DNA of 52,067 nucleotides, from positions 1-52,067 of the forward strand of contig NZ_FNOY01000017.1 in assembly GCF_900107165.1 (NCBI RefSeq), in the 5' to 3' direction. Source of the stretch: Nitrosomonas halophila. Its GTDB lineage: Bacteria > Pseudomonadota > Gammaproteobacteria > Burkholderiales > Nitrosomonadaceae. The notes below the pieces were generated by a model. The model was not told the DNA's origin and did no database searches. It saw nothing but the letters and a program-made list of their open reading frames with translations. Made by a program: the position numbers and the translations under genes. How positions within the stretch are numbered: the stretch's first letter is position 1; every line of letters starts with the position of its first letter. Of the stretch, positions 29,785 to 40,404 are shown one piece after another.

Positions 29785-31040
29785 TTGTTACTAATGGCCG
29801 GAAACTTGGCGATGACATCGACAATCACCTGTTCCCGCCGCACTTTCAGCGGCAGCCAGGTACCCGGTACTTGCCGCCTCACCACCGTCACGACATCTTC
29901 GCTCTGTTTGACTGCCACCTCTGCCATTTCGACGATGACATCACCCGCACGCAAACCGGCGATCTCGGCAATACTCCCCTTTTCGATCTGAATAACCCGC
30001 GCGCCACCGGCCTCTTTGCTGAATTCATAGCGTATGCCCAAGCGCTGCCGCAAGGCAGGCGCCGCTTCAGGCATAAACGGCTCCAGACCGAAGACCGCAT
30101 CGGCGTAGCCCGTCACCAGCCGTTTACAGGGCCTGTTTATATCCCATGGCAGCAGTGACAGGATATCCCTGACCCCCAGGTCTTTGAGTTGATGCGGAAC
30201 ACCGTAACCATGCAGAATATGCCCAGACCCCATGATACCCACCAGCAATGGTTTTTTAACGCTGTGCTCGGCATCCAGGGCGGCATGCAAGGCTTGTGCC
30301 ATCGCCCGGTCCCATAACTGCTGGCCCACGACGAATCTCAAGAAATCGGGATCGTAACGAGTCGGTTTGTTTGTTTTCTGCTTGGGACGGTCATGTTGCG
30401 CATAGATTGGCAGTAAGAACTCCAGATATGCCGGGCTCGGCGGTGCCGGCCGGGTAACGCCTTCCCTTTGATTTTCCGGCACGCCATCGAATCCCTTTTC
30501 TGTCACCATGCGCCGCAATTTTGTATCGATATTGAGCGCAAGAATGGGAATGCGATACATGCGTGCAAAATGGAATATCGGCAAATACAGGCTGGCATCG
30601 GTCCCCCACACTGTCTGCCACTCGGACTGGGATAGAAATTCCGATTCCGTCAGTTCCCCAGCCACCCATCGATCCAGAACCGCCTGCACGCGCCGGGGAA
30701 ACATTTCAAAACCGATCATCATGTCTGGGCGTTTTGCATACATTGCTGCCAGCATATGCAGTTGCCAGCGATGATGCTCGTGACTGGTATGAGATTCGCC
30801 CAGCAGCACAACTGATTGATTGACTGCAGAGGCAATAACTTGCTGCAGCGAGGTGGGCCCTTTGCCTGGAATGACCCAACTTGCCACCGGCACACATGTG
30901 TCCGCTGCCGGCTGACTATCGGCTAGCCGCGGTTTGTGTGCTGGCTTGATTTGTGCGGAAAGTGGCGTCGCAGTCATCATAGATACCCACAACATCAAAC
31001 AAGGGATGACAAATCGCCATCCTGGCTTGGAATCGATCAT
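29781..31040 (-). CDS. ChaN family protein with C-terminal PDZ domain
   Basis: A 419-residue exported protein. The signal peptide ends near TPLSA with no lipobox Cys, so it is probably soluble in the periplasm. The ChaN (DUF399) domain spans about 75-300 with VVLLGESHTSHEHHRWQ, MIGFEMFPRRVQ and LVGIMGSGHILHGYGVPHQL, including the His and Glu residues of the EreA/ChaN fold that bind haem or iron in some members. A PDZ domain lies at about 335-415 (GARVIQIEKGSIAEIAGLRAGDVIVEM), as in HtrA-type proteins. Coupling to the M1-type peptidase gene suggests one pathway, perhaps haem/iron or envelope protein handling. Confidence 0.85.
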   Translation of the reverse strand: MIDSKPGWRFVIPCLMLWVSMMTATPLSAQIKPAHKPRLADSQPAADTCVPVASWVIPGKGPTSLQQVIASAVNQSVVLLGESHTSHEHHRWQLHMLAAMYAKRPDMMIGFEMFPRRVQAVLDRWVAGELTESEFLSQSEWQTVWGTDASLYLPIFHFARMYRIPILALNIDTKLRRMVTEKGFDGVPENQREGVTRPAPPSPAYLEFLLPIYAQHDRPKQKTNKPTRYDPDFLRFVVGQQLWDRAMAQALHAALDAEHSVKKPLLVGIMGSGHILHGYGVPHQLKDLGVRDILSLLPWDINRPCKRLVTGYADAVFGLEPFMPEAAPALRQRLGIRYEFSKEAGGARVIQIEKGSIAEIAGLRAGDVIVEMAEVAVKQSEDVVTVVRRQVPGTWLPLKVRREQVIVDVIAKFPAISNK

Positions 31041-31097
31041 TATTATCGTTTATCCTTGGAAATCTGGAAAATCAGTACATGACATGTCTGGCTGGCA

Positions 31098-34000
31098 CTA
31101 ATCCACCCATTTACGGGCATTCCGGAACATCCGCATCCAGGGAGCGTCCTCAGACCAGTCATTGGGATGCCATGAATGCTGTACACTCCGGAACACCCTT
31201 TCCGGGTGTGGCATCACGATCGTGACCCGGCCATCGGTTGAAGTGACTCCGGTAATGCCCGAATGCGAGCCATTAGGGTTGAGTGGGTAATTCTCGGTTG
31301 GAGTTCCCTGGTGATCGACAAATCGCAGTGCGATGTAAGGCTCGGCTGCCTGCATTTGCGCGTGGCCCTGGAAAATGGCACGCCCTTCGCCATGCGAAAC
31401 GGTAATGGGCAAACGACTGCCTGCCATACCCTCAAAGAACAGCGAGGGACTGGCTCCAATTTGCGCCATGACAAAGCGGGCTTCGAACTGCTCCGATTGA
31501 TTGCGCCCAAAAACAGGCCAATGCGCACTGCCCGGAATGATTTCCCGCAAGTGGCTCATCATCTGACAACCGTTGCACACGCCCAGGGCAAACGTATCCG
31601 GCCGCGCAAAGAAAGCCGCGAACTGATCGCGAGCGCGCGTATTGAACAGGATCGACTGCGCCCACCCCCTGCCAGCGCCCAGCACATCGCCATAGGAAAA
31701 GCCGCCACAAGCCACCAACCCCTTGTAATCAGCCAGCGCAGCACGTCCGGACAGAATATCGCTCATGTGCACATCCACTGCACGGAAGCCCGCACGATCG
31801 AATGCGGCCGCCATCTCCACATGACCGTTAACACCCTGCTCGCGTAAAATGGCAACCGCCGGGCGGCTGGCATGGACATATGGCGCGCCAATAACCTCAT
31901 TAGGGTCGAAAGTCAACAGAACATGCAAACCAGGGTCAGCGGCATCCAAAATTTGGTCGTATTCCTGCTGCGCACACTGAGGATGATCACGCAGTCTTTG
32001 CATCTCGAAGGTAGTCTCCGACCAGGCGCGTTGCAACGCGACCCGCTTTTCCTGGAACACGGGCTGGTGATTGTGCATGAAGCAAATTTCATCGCGCTGA
32101 TTCAATGCTCCCAATACATAACTTGCGTGGCCCAATCCTGCTTTGGCCAAAATATCCATCACCGCATCCTGTTGCTGGGCCTTGACTTGTATGACCGCAC
32201 CCAACTCCTCGCTGAACAAAACCGCCAGCATTTGTGCGGGCAGACTGCTGTACGCATCAGGTACCGCACTCGCAGGGCTGCAGCATAATTGGTCCAGCGC
32301 CACCGTTATGCCGCAATGCCCGGCAAATGCCATTTCACACAATGCCGCAAACAGCCCGCCATCGGAACGATCATGATAAGCCAGCAACAATCCTTGCCGG
32401 TTGAGTGACTGAATGGCGGCGAAGAAAGCCTTGAGCATCTCTGGATTCTCCAGATCGGGCGCTTGATTTCCCAGTTGCCCATAGACTTGGGCCAGCGCGG
32501 AACCTCCGAGCCGATGCCTTGCCCCCCCCAGATCTATCAAGATCAATCGGGTTTCACCGCTATCTGTACAGAGCTGGGGCGTCAGTGTGCGGCGAATATC
32601 CCTGACCTTGGCAAAAGCCGAAATGATCAAGGACAGCGGCGCAATCACTTCTTTGTGCTTGCCATCCGCATCGGTCCAGGCGGTTTTCATCGACAATGAG
32701 TCCTTGCCCACCGGGATGCTGATTCCCAATTGCGGACAGAGCGCCATCGCGACGGCCTGGACAGCATCGTAGAGTGCGGCATCCTCGCCTGGATGGCCCG
32801 CTGCCGCCATCCAGTTGGCAGACAAGCGCACTTCACCCAAGTCACCGACAGCGGCCGCAGCCATGTTGGTAATTGCTTCACCGACAGCCATGCGGGCCGA
32901 AGCAGCTGCGTGGATTAACGCCAATGGCGCCCGTTCACCCATGGCGAATGCCTCCCCCAGATATGTCTGGAAACCCATGGCCGTAACAGCTACATCCGCT
33001 ACGGGTACCTGCCATGGTCCAACCATTTGATCTCTCGCTGTCAGCCCTCCCACGCTGCGATCACCAATCGCGATCAGGAAAGTCTTATTCGCGACAGCCG
33101 GCAACCTCAAGACGCGGTAGGCCGCTTGTTGCAAGGTCACACCGGCCAGCTCTAGCGAGGCATGCCGAGGATTGCAACGCTTGATATCGCGCAGCATACG
33201 CGGGGGTTTGCCCAGCAATGTCGACAAAAGCATATCCACCGGCACCACAGCAGACTGCGCATCCGTCACGGTCAGTTGCGGTTGTGCCAAAGCCTGGCCG
33301 ACTACGGCGAAAGGACAGCGTTCACGTGCGCAGATGGCTTGAAACAAAGGCAGCGATTCCGGCCGGATGGCAAGCACATAGCGCTCCTGTGCCTCGTTAC
33401 ACCAAATTTGCAATGGCGACATGCCCGGTTCATCGGAAGGGATGGCGCGCAGATCAAACTGCCCGCCACACTCAGCACCATGCACCAATTCAGGCAAAGC
33501 ATTGGACAGGCCGCCAGCCCCCACGTCGTGAATGGCTAGAATCGGATTGGGTTGCCCGCTTCGGGCCAATTGCCAGCAGCGATCGATGACTTCCTGGGCG
33601 CGCCGTTGCATTTCCGCATTGCCCCGTTGCACCGAATTGAAATCGAGCAATTCATCATTGGCACCGGCATCCATACTCGAAGCCGCCCCGCCGCCAAGAC
33701 CGATCGCCATGCCTGGCCCACCCAGGTGGACCAGCAACGCGCCGGCCTTAAAAGGCTGTTTCTCGGTATGCAAGGCAGAAATCTGGCCAATACCGCCTGC
33801 CAGCATGATGGGCTTGTGATAACCGCGGACCTGGCTGTCGACCTTCATCTCATAAGTACGAAAAAACCCAGCCAGATTCGGCCGACCGAATTCGTTATTG
33901 AAAGCGGCACCGCCAATCGGCCCGGTCAGCATGATGTCCAGCGCCGCAGCAATATAGCCCGGCTTGCCGTAACCCGCCGCATCGTCAGCCCAGCCAGTCT

Positions 34001-35045
34001 CCCAAGGCTGGATGGCCCCCGGAATACGCAAATTGGATACACAAAACCCTGTCAGGCCGGCCTTGGGTTTTGCGCCCGCCCCGGTTGCGCCCTCGTCGCG
34101 AATTTCGCCGCCCACGCCGGTCGCCGCTCCAGGATACGGTGAAATTGCCGTGGGATGATTATGCGTTTCCACTTTGATCAACCAATGCGTGGGTTCGCTA
34201 GCATAGTCATATTGGCCGCCCGGGCCAGGATAAAACCGTTCGATGGTTTCACCCTCGAGAATGGCCGCGTTGTCCGCATAGGCGACTATGGTATGTTCAG
34301 GATGCATCTGGTGGGTATGGCGGATCATGTCAAACAGGGATCTCGCCTGCGGCTCACCGTCAATAATCCAATCAGCATTGAAAATTTTATGCCGGCAATG
34401 CTCGGAATTGGCCTGAGCAAACATCATCAGCTCAACATCGGTGGGATCACGCTGCACACGCGTAAAATAATCGAACAGATATTCAATTTCATCGGTAGAC
34501 AATGCCAGCCCCATGGCCTGATTTGCCCGCTGCAGCGCAGCCATGCCCTCGCTCATGACTGCTATCTGCAAAAGTGCTGCCGGCTGTAAATGACGAAACA
34601 GGATGGCTGCTTCCGATAACGAATACAATACCGCCTCGGTCATGCGATCATGGATGCAGGCTTCGAGCTTGCGCAGCTGTTCCGGCAACAAGGTTGACTC
34701 ATGCTGAACCTGGAAAATAATCCCTCTTTCCAGACGTTCGACCATGTCCAATCCACAATGATGCGCAATATCAGTCGCTTTGGATGACCAGGGTGAAATC
34801 GTGCCGGGACGCGGCACGACCAATAACAGCTGGCCTCCCTGCTCAACAGCCGGTGGCGTCTGGACGGCATCCAGCAGCTGCCGCAAACGATCGCTCTCCT
34901 CCCGGGTCAAATCACGCCGGGTCTCGCAAAAATAACAGTACTCGGTATCGATATTGGAAATTTGCGGTACGATAGCCTGGATTGAATGAAGCAGTTTTTC
35001 CAGCCGAAAAGATGATAGCGCTGAGCGCCCACGAAATTGCAGCAT
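31098..35045 (-). CDS. purL: Phosphoribosylformylglycinamidine synthase
   Basis: The large single-chain form (1315 residues) of the purine-biosynthesis enzyme that converts FGAR to FGAM with glutamine and ATP. The N-terminal PurS-like part, two AIRS-type halves ([22 protein letters not shown], then [16 protein letters not shown]) and a C-terminal glutamine amidotransferase ([21 protein letters not shown], nucleophile in [13 protein letters not shown], His-Glu in MPHPERVFR) are in the usual order. It stands alone and is divergent from the NAD(P)HX repair gene. Confidence 0.97.
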   Translation of the reverse strand: MLQFRGRSALSSFRLEKLLHSIQAIVPQISNIDTEYCYFCETRRDLTREESDRLRQLLDAVQTPPAVEQGGQLLLVVPRPGTISPWSSKATDIAHHCGLDMVERLERGIIFQVQHESTLLPEQLRKLEACIHDRMTEAVLYSLSEAAILFRHLQPAALLQIAVMSEGMAALQRANQAMGLALSTDEIEYLFDYFTRVQRDPTDVELMMFAQANSEHCRHKIFNADWIIDGEPQARSLFDMIRHTHQMHPEHTIVAYADNAAILEGETIERFYPGPGGQYDYASEPTHWLIKVETHNHPTAISPYPGAATGVGGEIRDEGATGAGAKPKAGLTGFCVSNLRIPGAIQPWETGWADDAAGYGKPGYIAAALDIMLTGPIGGAAFNNEFGRPNLAGFFRTYEMKVDSQVRGYHKPIMLAGGIGQISALHTEKQPFKAGALLVHLGGPGMAIGLGGGAASSMDAGANDELLDFNSVQRGNAEMQRRAQEVIDRCWQLARSGQPNPILAIHDVGAGGLSNALPELVHGAECGGQFDLRAIPSDEPGMSPLQIWCNEAQERYVLAIRPESLPLFQAICARERCPFAVVGQALAQPQLTVTDAQSAVVPVDMLLSTLLGKPPRMLRDIKRCNPRHASLELAGVTLQQAAYRVLRLPAVANKTFLIAIGDRSVGGLTARDQMVGPWQVPVADVAVTAMGFQTYLGEAFAMGERAPLALIHAAASARMAVGEAITNMAAAAVGDLGEVRLSANWMAAAGHPGEDAALYDAVQAVAMALCPQLGISIPVGKDSLSMKTAWTDADGKHKEVIAPLSLIISAFAKVRDIRRTLTPQLCTDSGETRLILIDLGGARHRLGGSALAQVYGQLGNQAPDLENPEMLKAFFAAIQSLNRQGLLLAYHDRSDGGLFAALCEMAFAGHCGITVALDQLCCSPASAVPDAYSSLPAQMLAVLFSEELGAVIQVKAQQQDAVMDILAKAGLGHASYVLGALNQRDEICFMHNHQPVFQEKRVALQRAWSETTFEMQRLRDHPQCAQQEYDQILDAADPGLHVLLTFDPNEVIGAPYVHASRPAVAILREQGVNGHVEMAAAFDRAGFRAVDVHMSDILSGRAALADYKGLVACGGFSYGDVLGAGRGWAQSILFNTRARDQFAAFFARPDTFALGVCNGCQMMSHLREIIPGSAHWPVFGRNQSEQFEARFVMAQIGASPSLFFEGMAGSRLPITVSHGEGRAIFQGHAQMQAAEPYIALRFVDHQGTPTENYPLNPNGSHSGITGVTSTDGRVTIVMPHPERVFRSVQHSWHPNDWSEDAPWMRMFRNARKWVD

Positions 35046-35105
35046 CGAGAATTTAACCGGTTGAATGAAAAAGATATGATTTTACACGAGTAGACCTATC
35101 CCCTG

Positions 35106-36686
35106 ATGAATACCCTCCTCCCTGTTTATACCACCGCTGAAATCCGTGCCATCGAATCACAGGCCCTGGCCGCCCCCAACCCGCCTTGTCTGATGGAAAA
35201 AGCGGGGCTGGCTGCAGCCGAGATTGTTCAATCCAGGTGGCTGAATGCTGGCGGCAATCGGGTCCTGGTATTGGCTGGACCGGGCAATAATGGTGGAGAC
35301 GCATTGGTTGCCGCTCGCCATCTGCTTGCCTGGAAACGGCAAGTGACAGTGGTGTTTACTGGAGAAGCCGAACGATTGCCGGCAGATGCCAAACAAGCGT
35401 TTGATCGGTGGCAACTTGCCGGAGGCCGCACTGAGCAGGCCATTCCCGCTCATGGACAATGGGATTGTGTGATCGATGGTTTATTCGGCATCGGACTGGA
35501 TGAAACACGCCCGCTTGGAGAAAAATACCGGCAGCTGATTGGACAAGCCAATCAGCTGCATCTTCCGATACTGGCACTGGATATTCCAAGCGGACTCGCA
35601 AGCGATTCCGGCCATGTCCATGAGGCAGCGATCCAAGCCACCCTCACGACCACCTTCATCGCACTGAAACCCGGCCTGCTCACCCATGATGGCTGCGATC
35701 ACTGCGGGGAAATTGTGATATGCGACCTGGGGCTGGAGGTTGCCGCCATGCTGCCCGCCCGGAACGGGTTGCTGAACGAAGCGGAAATCGCGATGCGGCT
35801 GCCTCGCCCGCGACCGGCCAACAGCCACAAGGGCACATATGGCCGAGTCGGCATCCTGGGCGGCGCAGCCGGCATGGTTGGCGCCGCCCTGCTGGCAGGA
35901 CGCGCCGCACTCGGGCTTGGAGCAGGACGTGTCTATCTGGGTCTGCTCGCCGATCTCGCCTCCCCTGCGATCGACCCGGTTCAGCCCGAACTGATGCTGC
36001 GCGCGCCACGGGATTTGCTGAAGCAGGATAGCCTGGATTGCCTGGTGATCGGCCCTGGCCTCGGCACACAAATTACGGCATGCAGCTATCTGGAGCAGGC
36101 ACTCCAAACCCGCCTGCCATTGGTTCTGGACGCGGATGCGCTCAATCTGATTGCAAATTACACGGAGTTGGGCGCTGCCCTGCAAACGCGTCAGGCGCCT
36201 GCCATACTGACACCGCACCCCGCTGAAGCCGGTCGCCTGCTCAACCTGTCGACAATCGCAGTGCAGCGGCATCGGTTCGATGCCGCCAGGAATCTGGCCA
36301 AGCTATTTAACTGCCTGGTCATACTGAAAGGAGCAGGCAGCATCTGTGCACGACCGGACGGCCATTGCTACTTCAACCCCACAGGCAATCCAGGTTTAAG
36401 CACGGCGGGAACGGGCGATGTCTTGTCCGGTTTGCTGGGCGCGCTCCTGGCGCAAGGTTTATCGCCCGAAAATGCGCTGTTGGTGGCGGTTTATTTGCAT
36501 GGCGCCGCAGCGGACGCCCTGCTTCATACGCTGCATGGGCCGGTTGGCATGACCGCATCAGAAATCATACCCGTTGCCCGCAACCTATTGAATCGCTGGA
36601 TCTACCAAGCCAGTGCACCCGCCCGTTATTCCCGGCTCGGCCGCGAACGCCAGAACGAAACCGCTCCATTCCCGAGCAGTCCCTGA
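35106..36686 (+). CDS. nnr: Bifunctional NAD(P)HX epimerase / ADP-dependent dehydratase
   Basis: A 526-residue metabolite-repair enzyme that rescues hydrated NADH and NADPH. The N-terminal YjeF_N (epimerase) domain has VLVLAGPGNNGGDALVAARHL and LPILALDIPSGLASDSG. The C-terminal carbohydrate-kinase-like dehydratase has SHKGTYGRVGILGGAAGMVG, LVIGPGLGT, LDADALNLI, LTPHPAEAGRLL and GTGDVLSGLLGALLAQG. The fused form is normal in proteobacteria. It starts 60 bp from the divergent purL start. Confidence 0.94.
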   Translation: MNTLLPVYTTAEIRAIESQALAAPNPPCLMEKAGLAAAEIVQSRWLNAGGNRVLVLAGPGNNGGDALVAARHLLAWKRQVTVVFTGEAERLPADAKQAFDRWQLAGGRTEQAIPAHGQWDCVIDGLFGIGLDETRPLGEKYRQLIGQANQLHLPILALDIPSGLASDSGHVHEAAIQATLTTTFIALKPGLLTHDGCDHCGEIVICDLGLEVAAMLPARNGLLNEAEIAMRLPRPRPANSHKGTYGRVGILGGAAGMVGAALLAGRAALGLGAGRVYLGLLADLASPAIDPVQPELMLRAPRDLLKQDSLDCLVIGPGLGTQITACSYLEQALQTRLPLVLDADALNLIANYTELGAALQTRQAPAILTPHPAEAGRLLNLSTIAVQRHRFDAARNLAKLFNCLVILKGAGSICARPDGHCYFNPTGNPGLSTAGTGDVLSGLLGALLAQGLSPENALLVAVYLHGAAADALLHTLHGPVGMTASEIIPVARNLLNRWIYQASAPARYSRLGRERQNETAPFPSSP

Positions 36687-36879
36687 ACGATTCCCGGCAG
36701 GGCGCATAAAATTGCGCGATACCACTGACCGTCACAGGATCCAGATTGGAAAAGACAACTGGATGCCTCATGAAGCACCGCATGGTGACACAGTGCCCGG
36801 CATCGAGGATGATGCCGGCCTAAAGTTGGCCCGCCAATAGCCGTTAAAATTTGAAAAATTCCAAAGGATATTTTCAAAC

Positions 36880-37740
36880 ATGCTGGTAACTATCGGATAT
36901 CTAGTTGTCATTTTTTCCGTGTTCGGCGGCTTTGTACTGGCTGGCGGCCACTTGGGAGCGCTATTCCAGCCGGTCGAACTGCTCATGATCGCGGGCGCGG
37001 CTCTCGGCGCATTCTTTGTCGGCAACTCGGGCAAGGCGATCAAGGCAACTTTCAAAACCCTACCCACTATTTTCAAAGGGGCCAAATATACCAAAGCAAT
37101 CTACATGGAACTGATGCTGCTGCTCTACGAAATACTGGGAAAAATCCGGAAAGAAGGATTGATGTCGATTGAAACCGATGTGGACGAGCCCCATAACAGC
37201 CCATTGTTTACAAAATATCCCAATATCCTGTCAGATCAACATGTCGTCGAATTTATCACCGACTACTTGCGGCTCATGGTAGGCGGCAATCTCAATCCGC
37301 TGGAAATCGAAAACCTGATGGATGGCGAGATCGAGACCCATCACCAGGAAGGTGAAGTGCCCATTCATGTGATCACCAAGATCGGTGATGCCCTGCCTGC
37401 TTTTGGTATTGTCGCAGCCGTCATGGGTGTCGTGCATACCATGGCCTCGATTGGCATTCCGCCTGCGGAGCTGGGCAGGTTAATCGCTGCGGCATTGGTG
37501 GGCACCTTCCTGGGCATTCTGCTTTCCTATGGTTTCGTTGGGCCATTGGCCAGCCGCCTGGAGCAACGCCTGCATGAATCGAACAAGCTCCTGGAGTGCA
37601 TCAAAGTTACCTTGCTGGCCAATCTCAATGGCTACGCACCGGCACTTTCGATCGAGTTTGGCAGAAAAGTACTGTTCTCTACCGAACGGCCATCCTTCAT
37701 CGAGCTGGAACAGCACATCAAACAAAACCGCGCCAAGTGA
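36880..37740 (+). CDS. motA: Flagellar motor stator protein MotA
   Basis: A 286-residue proton-channel stator subunit. The N-terminal helix MLVTIGYLVVIFSVFGGFVLAGGH and the second helix LMIAGAALGAFFVGNS are followed by the cytoplasmic loop with the charged residues that contact FliG. The C-terminal pair of helices contains FGIVAAVMGVVHTMASIG and LGRLIAAALVGTFLGILLSYG, with the Pro residues typical of MotA. An AAAGGA Shine-Dalgarno sequence precedes the ATG. motB follows after 33 bp. No chemotaxis or other flagellar genes are near. Confidence 0.97.
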   Translation: MLVTIGYLVVIFSVFGGFVLAGGHLGALFQPVELLMIAGAALGAFFVGNSGKAIKATFKTLPTIFKGAKYTKAIYMELMLLLYEILGKIRKEGLMSIETDVDEPHNSPLFTKYPNILSDQHVVEFITDYLRLMVGGNLNPLEIENLMDGEIETHHQEGEVPIHVITKIGDALPAFGIVAAVMGVVHTMASIGIPPAELGRLIAAALVGTFLGILLSYGFVGPLASRLEQRLHESNKLLECIKVTLLANLNGYAPALSIEFGRKVLFSTERPSFIELEQHIKQNRAK

Positions 37741-37773
37741 GAACAATTATCCTTCATTCATGCGAGGCCATAA

Positions 37774-38679
37774 ATGGCTGATAACCTCTTACAGAAACCC
37801 ATCATCATCAAGCGCATCAAGAAGGTGAATGGCGCCCACCACGGCGGGACATGGAAAATTGCCTATGCTGACTTTGTCACCGCGATGATGGCTTTCTTCC
37901 TGTTGATGTGGCTATTGGGCACCACTTCCCAGAGCGACAAAGAAGGCATTGCCGAATATTTCAAAATGCCGCTTAAAGTCGCCCTATTCGGTGGAAATAG
38001 CAGCGGTGACCGCTCGAGCGTGATCCAGGGCGGGGGAGAAGATCTGAGCCGTCAAGCCGGTCAAGTCGACCTCAAAACCGCACGCGCGCTGCAAGAACGG
38101 CTCGAACTGGAACAGCTCAAAAAGCTCAAGAAAAAAATTGAACGGGTAATTGACAGCAACCCATTCCTCAAGAAATTCAAGCAGCAACTTTTACTTGATA
38201 TCACGACGAAAGGCCTGCGCATCCAGATTCTGGACGAAAAGAACCGCCCCATGTTTGCACTCGGCAGCGCAGAATTGCAACCCTATACCAAGGTTATCCT
38301 GCGGGAAATTGGCAAGATGCTCAACGATGTCGACAACAAAATCAGCCTCTCCGGGCATACCGATGCCACACCCTATCCATCCGGAGAAAAAAGCTACAGC
38401 AATTGGGAATTATCGGCCGATCGCGCCAATGCCTCGCGCCGCGAGCTTATCGCCGGCGGCATGTACCCGGAGAAAGTATTAAATGTAGTCGGGCTGTCTT
38501 CCGCAGTCCCTTTCGACAAGGAAGACCCCTACAGTCCTTTCAACCGACGGATCAGCATCATCGTCATGAATAAAAAAGCCGAAGAAGCCGTGTTTCGTGA
38601 AAATCAGAGCGTTAACATCTACCATCAAAACGAGGTCAGCGCACAAACGCTCAGCGGGGCGCCAACCAAACCGGATTGA
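37774..38679 (+). CDS. motB: Flagellar motor stator protein MotB
   Basis: A 301-residue stator subunit anchored to peptidoglycan. The proton-carrying Asp lies in AYADFVTAMMAFFLLMWLLG at the start of the single transmembrane helix. The periplasmic OmpA-like domain spans about 160-275 (LSGHTDATPYPSGEKSYSNWELSADRANASRREL, written here as the family core, and FNRRISIIVMNK). The gene is intact, but its part from codon 145 onward lies inside the first unit of an exact 635-bp tandem duplication, so a partial second copy follows. Confidence 0.96.
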   Translation: MADNLLQKPIIIKRIKKVNGAHHGGTWKIAYADFVTAMMAFFLLMWLLGTTSQSDKEGIAEYFKMPLKVALFGGNSSGDRSSVIQGGGEDLSRQAGQVDLKTARALQERLELEQLKKLKKKIERVIDSNPFLKKFKQQLLLDITTKGLRIQILDEKNRPMFALGSAELQPYTKVILREIGKMLNDVDNKISLSGHTDATPYPSGEKSYSNWELSADRANASRRELIAGGMYPEKVLNVVGLSSAVPFDKEDPYSPFNRRISIIVMNKKAEEAVFRENQSVNIYHQNEVSAQTLSGAPTKPD

Positions 38680-39476
38680 TATCAACCCAAGGTAGCCAGT
38701 GGATCACGACGGATCAGCACCTCCGCAATGGCAGCCCCCCCGGGGGGCCACACTTTAACCCTGCACGCCCACCCATGCATATCATTCGTACCCGCAACAT
38801 CACCAGGGTAAAATCATTTTGGTTGCCATGCGGCCGTTAACCGAAAGGCCTGCGCATCCAGATTCTGGACGAAAAGAACCGCCCCATGTTTGCACTCGGC
38901 AGCGCAGAATTGCAACCCTATACCAAGGTTATCCTGCGGGAAATTGGCAAGATGCTCAACGATGTCGACAACAAAATCAGCCTCTCCGGGCATACCGATG
39001 CCACACCCTATCCATCCGGAGAAAAAAGCTACAGCAATTGGGAATTATCGGCCGATCGCGCCAATGCCTCGCGCCGCGAGCTTATCGCCGGCGGCATGTA
39101 CCCGGAGAAAGTATTAAATGTAGTCGGGCTGTCTTCCGCAGTCCCTTTCGACAAGGAAGACCCCTACAGTCCTTTCAACCGACGGATCAGCATCATCGTC
39201 ATGAATAAAAAAGCCGAAGAAGCCGTGTTTCGTGAAAATCAGAGCGTTAACATCTACCATCAAAACGAGGTCAGCGCACAAACGCTCAGCGGGGCGCCAA
39301 CCAAACCGGATTGATATCAACCCAAGGTAGCCAGTGGATCACGACGGATCAGCACCTCCGCAATGGCAGCCCCCCCGGGGGGCCACACTTTAACCCTGCA
39401 CGCCCACCCATGCATATCATTCGTACCCGCAACATCACCAGGGTAAAATCATTTTGGTTGCCATGCGGCCGTTAAC
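38207..39476. repeat. 635-bp tandem direct duplication, two units
   Basis: Unit 1 is 38207-38841 and unit 2 is 38842-39476. I followed the two copies line by line with a constant offset of 635 and saw no difference; the match stops at 38843 versus 39478. Each unit contains the motB 3' half, the motB-methyltransferase intergenic region and the first bases of the methyltransferase gene (ATGCGGCCGTTAAC). At most one base of homology is seen at the join. The identity implies a recent event, or a duplication introduced in assembly. Confidence 0.95.
38886..39314 (+). pseudogene. duplicated C-terminal fragment of motB
   Basis: This frame repeats MotB residues 160-301 exactly. It lacks the transmembrane helix, the proton-carrying Asp and any signal peptide, has no Shine-Dalgarno sequence, and is preceded in frame by a TAA at 38838-38840. 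A product, if made, would be a cytoplasmic OmpA-like domain with no stator role. It is best regarded as a by-product of the tandem duplication. Confidence 0.85.
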
Positions 39477-40404
39477 CCGTGCTGGTGCGATCCAGTTGGC
39501 TGCCTGCCTGATCGCCAGTCTGCTGGCCATACTGCTACCTTGGGATATCACGCTGCTGCTCGCCTCGCTCATGCAAGGCGCTATTGCCGCCTGGATAAGC
39601 TTTTATACCGACCGGATGGCATACTGGCGGACACTCATACACCTGTTTTTCACTCCGGCCCTGTTGGCAACACTGGCACTGGAATTGCCCACCTATAGCT
39701 ACCTGGCCGGTTTTATCCTGCTGGCACTGATTTTCGGCAGAACCGACCGCACCCAAGTGCCATTCTTTTTATCCAGTAACGCCACTATCCGGACACTTGC
39801 TGAGATGTTACCGGCAGATCGCCATTTTCGATTCATTGACCTGGGTTCGGGTTGCGGGGGATTGGTGTGCAAACTTGCCCGACAGCGACCAAACGGCAAT
39901 TATCACGGCATCGAGCTTGCCATGCTGCCCTGCTGGATCAGCAAACTGCGGGCCTATTTATGCAAACATATCTGCCGGTTTCATTGGACGGATATCTGGC
40001 GGCATGATCTGGCCAGTTATGACATCGTCTATGCCTACCTTTCTCCTGTGCCCATGCCGTCTTTATGGCAAAAGGCGTGTCTGGAGATGCGGCCCGGCAG
40101 CCTTTTGATCAGCAATACGTTCATCATTCCCGGCGTCGAGCCCAGCCAATGTATCCCGCTCAGTGATTTCAGCCGATCAGTGCTCTATGTCTGGCAAATT
40201 ACCCTGATGGCCTACTGTCGCCGCCAAGTCGTTCCCGCCGAACCGTCCTCCAGAATAATGCCGGCTTCAGCCAATTGCGCGCGCAGCGCATCGGCTTCAG
40301 CAAAATTCTTCGCTTTACGCGCTTGCAGGCGTTGCTGGATCAGGTGTTCAATCTCCGCTTCAGTATATTGCCCGCCTTGCGAATGGGTCTCATGCTGCAG
40401 ATAA
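39463..40404 (+). CDS. Membrane-anchored class I SAM-dependent methyltransferase, C-terminus reading into cysS
   Basis: The product has two or three hydrophobic segments at residues 10-90 ([43 protein letters not shown]) and a methyltransferase core with the SAM-binding motif [18 protein letters not shown] at about 123-139. Later strands ([23 protein letters not shown]) fit the class I fold. The family-like part ends near residue 250; the last 63 residues are antisense to cysS and rich in Cys and Ala, so the original stop was probably lost. The ATG at 39463 is in unit 2 of the tandem duplication; the unit 1 copy (38828) runs into an unrelated frame. Substrate unknown. Confidence 0.7.
   Translation: MRPLTRAGAIQLAACLIASLLAILLPWDITLLLASLMQGAIAAWISFYTDRMAYWRTLIHLFFTPALLATLALELPTYSYLAGFILLALIFGRTDRTQVPFFLSSNATIRTLAEMLPADRHFRFIDLGSGCGGLVCKLARQRPNGNYHGIELAMLPCWISKLRAYLCKHICRFHWTDIWRHDLASYDIVYAYLSPVPMPSLWQKACLEMRPGSLLISNTFIIPGVEPSQCIPLSDFSRSVLYVWQITLMAYCRRQVVPAEPSSRIMPASANCARSASASAKFFALRACRRCWIRCSISASVYCPPCEWVSCCR

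Noticed and set aside
31263..31847. 194-codon plus-strand frame inside purL
   Set aside because: Antisense shadow of a well-supported gene with no coding signature.
38734..38748. C7G6 homopolymer palindrome after motB, repeated at 39369-39383
   Set aside because: Stem would have almost no loop and no U tract; its second copy is explained by the 635-bp duplication.
38819..39208. 129-codon plus-strand frame starting with the methyltransferase N-terminus MRPLT
   Set aside because: Only the first five residues belong to the methyltransferase; the rest is motB in another frame, a by-product of the tandem duplication.
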